Below, in pieces: positions 48,701 to 60,700 of a DNA stretch of 64,000 nucleotides (position 1 is the stretch's first letter; each line of letters starts with the position of its first letter). The translations under genes and the position numbers were made by a program. The DNA is from Owenia fusiformis. Lineage: Eukaryota > Annelida > Polychaeta > Sabellida > Oweniidae. The stretch lies in NCBI GenBank assembly GCA_903813345.2, contig CAIIXF020000006.1, positions 18,795,936 to 18,859,935 of the forward strand, read 5' to 3'. The notes beneath the pieces are model-generated. The model searched no databases, was not told the origin of the DNA, and saw only the letters and a list, made by a program, of their open reading frames with translations.

Positions 48701-51700
48701 TTGGGTCATCAGACTGTTTATGTAATTGAGTAAGGGTACAACAAATTGAGTATTGGGTACAATAAATTGAGTATTGGGTACAATAAATTGAGTATTGGGT
48801 ACAATAAATTGAGTATTGGGTACAATAAATTGAGTATTGGATACTGGGTACAATAAATGTGTTGACCTTTCATAACAATAAAATATATAAGTTGAAAGCA
48901 ATTTAGCAATTTTGGATGGAACATTAAACACAAATGTTACAGTTAAGCCACCTGTAAACCAATCAGAGAAGAGATATAAATATAAACAAGTTATACAATA
49001 TCTGGGGGTTTTAGGGATGGTGTTAAAAATGTTCACAGATAAGAAAAATAAAGTTAATTTCATTTTGTTTTACCTTCCCTCTCCACCTACATTACAAAAT
49101 TTTTCACATTTTTTATTTATGAAATTGACATTCAACCCTACCCTCAACCGATTCAACCTCACTATTCCACGGCTAATCATTTTGAGAGGCCATCCCTTGG
49201 CTATTGCAAAACTGTCTATGAACATGAAACATGAGGATTATTGTACATATGTAATCTACTCTAGCACTTGAAAAAGCTATAAGAGGTAACCAGGTATATT
49301 AACCCTGAAATAGTTTTAAGAGTTCTATGGAAATAGATCTCAATGATCAAAATAGGAACCCTCATGTATGTATCTGAGCTAGTGCCTTGATGGCATATGG
49401 TTTTCCAATTAATCAAATACATGTATGGTTAATTTTGCTATGTGAACTTTTTTTTACTGTATATACAAGTTCCTCCACACAGGGTTCAAATAATGGGTCT
49501 CATTCACCCTGGGTTCTCACCTTTATACACATTACATCAGCAACTAGTGCCTTGAACACCATGGAATCATTGTCCCAATGTTGATTAGTACTGCGTCCTA
49601 TTTTACCCCGTGTTTTCCATTTTTGAGAGCCGTATTTCAGGTTGACCTCGAATACGTCTCCAGGACATAAACGAGCAAATCCAACCATTCCTGAGGAAGA
49701 AAAAAAATTATTGTAAATTGTCATAAATAAAGGCCAACCAGAACAATGGCAACGCCAAAGCGTAGCGAATCCCATCGAACAGAAATGGCTGGCATTTTTA
49801 CAAACAAAGTGCAAATATCATAAAACAACATAAATCAAAAGCGTCATTAGAAATAGACAGTGTGCCATGCTTATAGTATTCACATACCAAATATGAACAA
49901 AATCGCTCCACTACTTTTCGAGTTATAGTAAAATATGTTAAAATGGCGGCCATTTTTCAAAATTTTTTTCAAAATGGCCGCCTTCTACCAAAAGAGTCAT
50001 AGGACAGTGTGCCATGCTTATAGTATTCACATACCAAATATGAACAAAATCGCTCCACTACTTTTCGAGTTATAGTGAAATACGTTAAAATGTCGGCCAT
50101 TTTTCAAAATGGCCACCTTCTACCAAAAGTGTCTTTAGACAGTGTGCAATGCTTATAGTACTCACATACCAAATATGAACAAAATCGCTCCACTATTTTT
50201 TGAGTTACAGCAAAAATCGCAAAATGACGAGTAAAGGCCGCCATTTTTCAAGATGGCTGCCATGTGCTTCTTTAATAATTACATTTGAAGCATTATTAAT
50301 GTCCTTTATAATTTTTTTACATTTAAAACATATTGCTATTACAGTTTTACATATTGCACCTAAATTACTGTAAAATCGTCACTAAAATGGCCACCATTTT
50401 GAAATGAGTGGCCATTTTGAAAATTGGCTTTCGAGCAGAACTTCTACCCCCATAGGGTATATGTGTACAAAATATGAACAAAATCGGGCCAACGGTATTT
50501 GAGTTATTGCCCGGACGGACGGACAGATGTACGGACGGACGGACGGACGGACGGACGTACGTACCGACGGACGGACGGACGGACGGAGGTGTTCCCTATA
50601 TCCCTCCGAACTTCGTTCGATGGGATAATAAAACAAAATACAATAACCTTTCGGATGCAAAATCTGATTTAGTACATAAACCCTCCCTTAATGATATTCT
50701 TCAAAAAATTGATGAATGTTTCATAACTTGCAAACATGCATGTACTTTAAATAGATGGGATGGACAAAATACTTCAAATTCATTTCACTATATAAATCAC
50801 ATTTTCTAAAACAGACACTTGACAAACTTTTTCTAAGTTAAATGTGCATTTATCAACACCCCAATCTTCCAAATGCAAACCTACAAACCTACCTTTCATT
50901 TTACAATGTAAAGTGCCCATCATATTTTCTAGTTGGGCTTCTATCGCACACATAGTCTGAGAGCATTCCTTGAAACCAAGTTTCACGCTCGATAATGACT
51001 CTTTCTGGTGTGTCATTGGTTGTGATACATAAGCTCGTGCCATGTTCCGCACACCCTCTCGTAACTGGTCTTGTAAAATATAACTATCTTCTAACTCCTC
51101 AATCTAAAAATAGTGAAATACATTTATATACATGTATACATTTTGAGATTTTGATAACATTGGGGTGTCATATGAATAGGCATGACGATGCAAGAACCAT
51201 AAAAAAGACAAGACTAAAATGAGACATTGAAATAGGAATGACTAGAAAGGCCCAATAAAAAAGCAAAGCTTTACAGAGAAACTATAGGCTTGGTATAAGA
51301 TAGAGAAATTCTTTGAAACATAAGTGCCCTTTTGCTCAGTTAAGGCAACTGATATTGAGTTATTTCTTACATAAACAACCCAACCTTGACTTAAGACATT
51401 TCATTAAACCATTGCCTAAAATATCTCCAAAAATGTTCATTCCACACCCTATCTCTCTAATACTCAACCAAACTGTTTAATTTCTGAGCATTTTTATACA
51501 ATTCTTAATATGTAGCAGATATTATGCTTTATTCCTTATTGTACTCCTTTATGCTTAATATAGCATTCTAAAGCATGACAACCCAAAAAACATTTTTAAG
51601 GGTTCATAACTGACCTTAGCATAGTGAAACTCCAATCTTTTCTTGTATCTCTCAGCTGCTTTAATTTGCTAAAAAAAACAAGAAAAAAATTATTTTATAT

Positions 51701-54700
51701 TACAACTACAAACAAGGCATCAATAGTAATACTGTCACCACTTGCCATTTGTTACAGATGCTGTATGCCAAACACCAACCACTGGACACCAATCACCGGC
51801 TACATTGGTGACTAGAACAATATGTCACCTCTTGTGGTGGTGACATAATGAATAATCATTATTTTGACTTCATTCCATTAAGCATACATTCATAACTAAA
51901 CATAACTTATTTCAACATCTACTAATGATGTTCACATCAGCTTGATTTTATTGTTTGACAAACTTCATAGCGCTGTGATTGAAATAAATGACATTTGTCT
52001 TTATTTAATTTTGAAGGTAAAGGCAGTCTTCATTTTGCCAGTCATAGCCCAATAAATGTTCATTCCTCTAAAGAATAAAGATTGTTTTAAAAGCTTATAC
52101 AGAAAGAACAGTCTTAAGAAAACAGCACTGACTTGGTGCTAAATGTTTTGTCACTGACTCAAAGAAATAAAAAAAAGTCTGGAACTTCACCGGCAAAATG
52201 AAGATGTTATTTTCTAAATTCATGAATTGACGACAAAATGTGTTGATTATTTATATGTTTGAATAACATTTATTGAAATAAATTACTTCTAAATTGAATT
52301 AGTACTATCCCTAATAAATAGAGAGAATTTTTCATGATAACTGTCAAACATAAAATAATATAAAATGATTAATTGATAAGTCATTGATAATGATAACTGT
52401 GTTATTTTTATTAGGATGAGTACAACAGGGTACCACAAAACAACACAAAGAATGGCAAACCATTCAACAATCCATGCATTGCATTTAAACAGTACCAGAT
52501 TAACAGGCCTTTCTTTTGATGGTTAGGATGCGAGATTAAACACTTTTTAAATACTGCCAACATGATAAAAATAAAGGATTGTGACATCACATATACTAAT
52601 ATACTAATACTAATGTGTGGCTCTTTTTGTTTAGAAAAAGTGATTATCTTATCATTTATTCAGATGATTGATTTTGATGAGGCATTCTTATTATCATAGC
52701 ATTTGTATTAACTTGAAACTGAAACGTCCAAGAGAATGAAAAAAAAATCAAACGGCATGATTTCTTAAACTTTACAGATGGATTAATTAGCAATAAATTC
52801 CAGACCCGCCCATGTTTTAAGACTCTGACAAACACTTTTTCAGATAAGCATGATTTAGTACCACGGACCACCATCAATTAACAATAGGCCGCATATACCC
52901 TAGAACTTTTTTGAAAATCAAATCACTTCAAAATGACCTTGTGCAAAATATCTCAAGCTCTTATCAAACAATATGATATACAGGACACCTTCAAGATATA
53001 TGTTAATGAAATCTTTCACATTTTAAAATTAGCCACATAATATAAATTATGATTTCCGACACATAAGATCTTGGCCTTTGATCGTAGAAACTAGGTGAAG
53101 TACCAATCTTTGCCCATCCCTAATAAAATTCCAAAATGCCAAAATAATGAAGAAATTCCTAAGGGTTCATTCACCAAGCCAAATATTTAACTGGGATATC
53201 CTGATAAAAATAAGTGTTAGAATACTCCTATCAAATAACTCAATAAAAATCATTTTTTTATTTGTTATGTACTAGTTGAATTGTATTAATGATTTAATGT
53301 TATGAGTGGAAATAAGATGTGATAGATGTAACTAAAAAATTGCTATAAATTGAATTTTAGGTTTGGTCAAAATGCATAAAACCTTTAAGTGTGGTGGATC
53401 TAATATTAACATCCTTTGATTACAGTCTATGGTAAGACCCCAAATATTTAGGGCGGTTTTAACTAATGCAAATAAATACCAAAACTTTTTCTTGAAACTT
53501 TTTTTATGTATAAGATTCATTATAGGTAATTACAACATAAACAAGGTAATGAAATTTAATGTCAGTGATGTGATTCGATTTTTGGATGCATGATTGTGTG
53601 TACATTCTGGTACAAAGACAACAAAATTAAGGCTAATTGACCAATGGAAGATGGAAGCCATTTCTAGGTGCTATGTGACAGACTGTATATACATGCTAAA
53701 ACAGGAACTCTCAAAAAAATATTAGTGTGCTGAAACAAAATCACAAAATCAATCCAAGCAACATACATTCAAACTACAGCATTGTAGAGTTAATATTCAG
53801 TTTTGTGCACAGACCCAGGAAAACAAGGAAAGCGCTCCATGTAAACCAATGGAAAAATGCCTCAATTCTTGGGACTGTGTGTTAAACTGTACACTATTAT
53901 TCACAAAATCAATCCAATGACTACAAAGCAATAAATTAAATCTGTGTTAGTTAATACCAAATAAAATCCTAGAACTTTCAAGTCTTTAAATACAAGTTAT
54001 TCTTTAGTTTCCAAGTCTATGACAATGAACTTTTTAACAAGTCATAAAAATATAGGTAATATTATGTCATTATGATATAGGATCTAAATATGACTGTAAT
54101 TTCAATCACATTTGGAAAATGAGACATTAATACCATTTAGAATTGACATCTTCGATTGCGACAGGGCTAAAAAAATGCAGTGAAACTGGAGCAGGTGAAG
54201 ATGAAGACTTGATTCAGGATTTTATTGAGCGTCAAAGATTCTAATATTTAACTGAAAATATTTTCAATAACTTTCAATATTTTCAACACACAACATCATA
54301 TTTCACTCATGTAGTGCTTAAGTTACCTTCTCTAGTTCATATAGTTTGGCCTAAAATATAAATTTCATGTACAGTAAAGAGTAAATACTCATACAATAAA
54401 TTTACATGTGTCTAATAGGAAGGCTTTACAAAAGATCTGACACTTAGGTGCCAAAGAAAGAAAGAACTTTTGTGACAGCACCCCCCCCCCCACCCCCAAA
54501 AAACAATTATATGGCATCATATGGTAAACTTTTACGGTGTCCACAATGATAAACTGGGAGAAACCCATACTGGAATACAGGAATATGATCACAATGCTCA
54601 AATCACATAATATTACAGTCGGATCACATGAATACAATAGAACAATTGTATTCAATTCTCATAGAGTTCGAGTTCAAGTCAAGGGTTATCTTATTTGAGT

Positions 54701-57700
54701 ACAATGATACATTCACCATCTCTTGATAAATTTACAATTACATCCATGAATGATTTCCAATAATTCGCAGTTACATGTAATGTATTTAATACAATCTATT
54801 GAATACTTTAATTGAAACATAGTTTTCTCTCTGACTAGTCTCAGTTATTACTTGCAATTTTTATTTTAACAAGAGAAACGATTTTAAGGTGACATGTTGA
54901 GGTACAATCAACACTGGCATGTAGCGATTTAAGCGATACTGGATACTTTACTGAATTGTGTCGAAGTTAGACGTGTGGTGCGGAAGTTAATATGCAGATG
55001 ACCATCATTTCAATGTTATGTTGTTTGTAGGCAAATTGAGATTAGGCCATTGGAGTATTTGTTTCACGCATACATAAAGCCTAACGCATTCAAGGGTCAC
55101 ATTTATCATTAAACCAATAACTCAAACATATGACCTTGTACACCGACCACCTCTTGAAATCAATGCAGGCCGATTTCAACGAATGCAAACGGTGATATAT
55201 AAAAGAAACATAATCAAGCATGACCACGTCCCAACTTCTTTTGTTTTCTTTACAACTAAGCTATGACTGCAGTCTATTCAGTGTTGCGTATCGAACCTTG
55301 TTTATTATAAAAATAGTGCAACAACAAGCAGAATTCACACATTTACCTATACTTATTCTCAATTGAAGACATTGAATTTATCTCTTAGGTTTTACATTAT
55401 AAATATCTTAACATGCAGAATACGAAAATAGAGGCTTAGGCCCAACTTTGTATGGATTTTATGAAAATAATCTGATTTTAGAGAAATGAAAAGAAAAATG
55501 TCCACACCCTACACAAAATATTTATGGTTCCCCGGGAATACGTATGTGTTGCTTCTATATTAGAATCGTATTCCAGTTACAGAAAGAAGTACATATCATG
55601 CTAAACTATATATATATATATTTATCGTCTATTATCCTTTGACAAGTAGAGTAGAGAATAAAAATAAAAAATTTAAAAAATTCAAAAAAGGAAATAAGAT
55701 TAATTTTTTAGAAAACTACTTGGTATATGATAAAGCAGATATGTGCGATCGGTTTGGATATGGGGTTTATCCCTCGTGAGATATGCACGTCTACCTTCGG
55801 TCCCTATGGTCCATCAGGTAGATATAGAGATTATCCTATATGAGGTTAAGGATATTGGGATTACCCCGAGGCAAATATAATATATCTGTCCGAGGGCCGC
55901 AGGTCCCGAGGGAAAATATATTTTATTCCATAATACTACTGTGTGCCCAGGGAAATATGAAGGATTTAAAATCGTATTGAATCGTATTACATGAAAAAAT
56001 TGTATTGTCCCCGGGAAAAAAATCGTATTGGAGCGTATTACATGAAAAAATCGTATTGTCCCCGTGAAAAAATCGTATTGGAGCGTATTACATGAAAAAT
56101 CGTATTGTCCCCGTGAAAAAATCGTATTGGAGCGTATTGACCTATTTTTAGTTTCCCGGTTATTTTATTTATTTATTTTATTATTCAAACAATGTGCATT
56201 TATTAATATAACGTTTGCATTATCCAAATGTAACATTCTAGAGGGATGTATTATGGAATAAATAGGTTATTTCTGGTCAGGATTGAATATGGGTTTTATT
56301 CCTCGGAAAATATGATATTGACCTTGGGCAATATGATATTGACACTCGGTTGCTGCGCTCTCGGTCAATATTATATTACCCTTCAGTCAATATCATATTG
56401 TCCCTCGGAATAAAACCCATATTCAATCCCACCCAGTAAATAACCTATATTTATCATATGCCAAGTAGAGTTTTAGGGAGATAAGTTGGTACCGGTAAGA
56501 TATATCCCGTATCCTGATTTTGAGGTTTCCATATCCAGAACCTCCATATCTCCCGCCATATCTCCCGCCATATCTCCCGCTTCGGTGCATATCTTCCCGC
56601 TTCCGGTAATGCAATAAAATGACTTTGCATATGAATGATTTGTTTATTTTTACACCTTGTACTATTGAAATGGCCATATGCCCTTGAAAACTCTACTTGG
56701 TATAGGAAAGCAGTTATGTTCGGTCGGCTTAGATATGGGATTCATCCCTCGTGAGATATGCACATCTACCTTCGGTCCCTACGGTCCCTCAGGTAAATAT
56801 GCATATCTCCCTCTGGATAAACCCCATATCCAAGACCTCCCTGTACATAACCCTTATGTATTCCATACCTGATGAGGTTTCAGGGGCATATCAACCGGGA
56901 ATATATTCCATATCCGGCAAATATTTTTCGTATGTCCCGCTCCGACGGAGCTCCGGGACATATAAATCGTATGTCCCGCTCAAAAAAATGTTAAAAATAA
57001 ACTCGGAAAAAAAAATTTTGAAAAAAATTTGAAAAAAAAAGTTTTGAAAAAAATTTGAAAAAAAAGTTTTGAAAATATTCTGAAAAAAAGTATGCCAAAA
57101 AAAAGGTAAAAAAAATGTGGGAAAAAAATTGGGGAAAAAAATTTGAAACAAAAAATTTGGAATTTATTTTTCATTTTTGAAAAAAATCTGAAAATAAAAA
57201 TTTGAAAAAATTGTGGAAAAAATTATGCAAAAAATGTGAAAAAAATCTTGAAAAAAAATTTGGGAAAAAAATTTGAAAAAAATTGGGAAAAAAAATTTTG
57301 GAAATTTTCTTTTTCATTTTTGAAAAAATTGAAAACAAATTTGGAAAAATTTAGAATTTTTTTTCAAAATGATAACATATTTTGCAAGTAACACACCAGA
57401 GCATGTGGGAAACATACTCAAGATATCATATTCATTCGTGGATAAAAATCATATCTCTCATAAATCATAGGATATCCTCTATATCCCATGGTTGCAATGA
57501 TATAGATCGAATATCACATGATGATATATTTGATATGTGACCAAGATATCATATTTTAGTAAACAATTTACAAACCATCGAATATCACTTTTAAACTATC
57601 GAATATCACGTCTTAAAAAGTGATATTCGATGATTTCGAATATTTTCAAAAAATGAATTTTGAATATTTGATGACGTAAATCAAGATAATTTCTACTCGC

Positions 57701-60700
57701 ATCTTGTCTATTCCACAGGTTTGGGAAAAGTGTACAGGAAAATCTCCATGTTCAATTGATGTATGATCAATATACGAATCAATGTATTCTCGTGTGCATT
57801 ACAATATCCACATTGAAACATTTTTGGCCTGCAATGGACGTATAATGGATTAGAATATGAGGCCGTGTTATCATTTAAATGTAAAGTCATGGTATTGGGT
57901 TGCAAGTTAATATCAGATTCAATGCAAAGTAATCATTTAATATCAGATGCGCGACCAGTCCAATAATGTAATTTCGGGTCATCAGTTCGATATCTAGCAG
58001 TTGTTCTAACGACACGGTATTACTAGGCTATCGTGTTATAAATACACACACATATAAATAAATCAAACTGGTACACGATATAAGCACGACTGCTCTTTCA
58101 ATTGAGTATAAATGTTGATAAACTTACCCGGAAGCCAACACATACACGTTTAGACGATGCTATTTTCAGTTCAGTGTAAGAGTAAATGCCCGGATATCGA
58201 AGCTTTTTCGTGTAAAGTTTTAACCAAGCATGTAGTATCGGGTTATATTGCGTGTAGAATTTATCGATATCAGGGCCGCTACATGCCAGTGAATCAAGTT
58301 GTTGACTAAATTAGATATATATCCACGAGAAGAACAGCCATTGTGTTTGTCTTATTTCATACAATTTCTTTCTCTAAGAATGAATTGCTTGCTTTACTGG
58401 TACATGATATACAATTCAGAGTATTGACAGAATGTCTACGAACTTTATTCCTTGACGATTCCTCTATTTTAAGTTCTTTTTCATTTTCAAAATATCACCA
58501 TTGTGACATTTTGAGCAGGTACGCTATCTTTCAAGTTTTATGATGGGTGGTTCAAGATAGCTAGATAGATAGAGTGACAGTGAACTACACAAACAGCTCA
58601 ATAAAGGTATAAATACTGATCAATTCTTGTGAAATACTTCATTAGCTGTAAACACCCTGAAATAGGTTAATACGTACAATTGAGATTTATCAGATATTAT
58701 TCAATCGTCCTCTGGATGTATGTGTCATTATTAGTAATGATCAAATCTATGACCCAAGGATCAAGTTTAGGACATTTGATCGGGAACTCAGATCTGGATG
58801 GATCAATATTTGGGGATCAGTGATCAAGAATTAAGTGTGAAGGAGATCCAATACCCATGATCAAATGTAGACTTTTTGGGAACTGGTTTTCTTATTGGTA
58901 TATTTTCGTGAGACTACTTATCCCGACCCAAAGTAGTGGTAGATAAAGTCCCACTGTTTTTGATCCTTACCTGAGAAGACGAGAGAGAATTCTGTTCACT
59001 CAAACGGAAGCTCTCGATATCTTCTTCTGTAGTTGATATAGTATCCCTAAAAAATAATAAAAACAAAGTGTGAAAATGTATTAACATGTGAATCTGGAAT
59101 TTTGGAAATGTCTTTCCAAAGAGTGGTACCAAGGTTTTTTCTGCAGAATGGTGCAAAATCCTGATTGTACCTATCTCAGTAAAAATATCTCAACACTTCG
59201 CCTTCCAATAAGGTGAAAGCATATTTTTAACGGGGTGAAAGTCTGTGTAACCCATAACTGGCCATAAGTTGGAGAGGGGTATTATTTCATTGAAAGATGC
59301 AAAATTCAAGGAAAGGTAAATTTGTGCCATAGTAGCAAATATAAAGCAATTTAAACTGAGCCACACTTATACTTTTTATAGTAATATGGTACAAAAATAG
59401 ATTTTCACTACAATTGAGAAAAATTCTTATAAGGAGAACGCCGAATGTTACCTAGGGATCTCACATCTATGACAGTCAGACAGGCTTTCTATGAATAAGG
59501 GATGGGAATTTGTTTTTATCACATCTTCAGCTAAAACTGATAACAAATATGTCAATGATCATCAGGTTTTAGTGGCAATGACATCTCCTTCCTAAATATA
59601 TTGAACATGTTGTTGTAGCATAGCAGAAATAGCTCTAGTAGAACATGAATTGAAACTAGCCTCATATGAAATAGTTACTCATAAAGTTACTCCTATTGTA
59701 TTTTTCCCCAATCAATATATGCTTCCTTTTACATAAAAAGGTAATTCCATTGAAAACAATTTGTGCCACTTTATAGATTTGCCAGCGGGGGGGGGGGTTC
59801 AGTTTTCACTCAAAATGCTGCGAACCTGCGAACCCCCCTGGCTACGGGCCTGCCTGCTGTACAGAATAGGAGTAGAATACATACATGCATTTACAGAAAT
59901 TTGTCTATACTTTATTTAAATATCCCTGGCTAATTTTATCAATTTATTTTTTAATATGAAACATTCACAGGGGCTCTTAATCCTGATTTCATAAGAATAA
60001 AGCTCCGTACCTGAGTCCATTTTTCACATGTTCAAACATTGTCATAGTCCTATGTGGTCGAGGCACCTTCGGAACTTTCCCCGATTTCTTAAAACTAAAT
60101 CCAATAGATCCATGTGGTGATTTATATCCAGAACGAGGACTTTTTACACTCCTTCCGAGGACCATTGTACCTGTTGGCGTGACAGGGGGACTTTTATTCA
60201 ATGCTGCTATTCCATTAAATGATTTACTCCTACTAACGTTAGGCTCCAACTTTGGCCTACTTAACTCGTTAAGTGACATGTTTCGCTTTATGATATTTTC
60301 CTCTATTTCCTGGCCACTGATTGGCTGTTGTGTAGCATCATCTGAAAATTAAACACAAACTAATATTAAAATCTAATTAAAATTTTAATGGTTCTATTTA
60401 ATGGAGCTATTATTTCTATGTAAGATCATATCATACATAGAAATTGATATTAATTTTTTATCAAATGAATACAATTGTATACAGCCAGTAGGCATTTATT
60501 ACAAGTCTGTAGTAAATAGATAAATAGAAAATTTTATATCAGGAAAATCAATAATTCAACTTATCAACTATAATCAGACATGTCTAATTTCTCAATAAAA
60601 TGAATTTCATATTTGGATATTTTGGATATTTCATCCAAACATTATATTTAAACGCTTAATAAAAATAGTATTTTGTAACCTTAGATACATAAATACATTA

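Larger units (their letters stand above)
55713..56474. mobile_element. inverted-repeat element, AAACTACTTGGTATATGATA ends
   Basis: The left end is answered by TTTATCATATGCCAAGTAG at about 56449-56468. A related left end recurs at 56686 (AAACTCTACTTGGTATAGG), so several family members are packed here. The interior holds the CCTCGTGAGATATGCAC..CTACCTTCGGTCCC module that is repeated at 56745. RIPOR intron 3. Confidence 0.5.

Noticed and set aside
48698-49063. 121-codon frame with PNTQFIV repeats
   Set aside because: Produced by a 21-bp minisatellite that has no in-frame stop; inside an intron.
56891-57174. Phe-rich frames (FFFQIFF)
   Set aside because: Reverse translation of an A-rich low-complexity tract.
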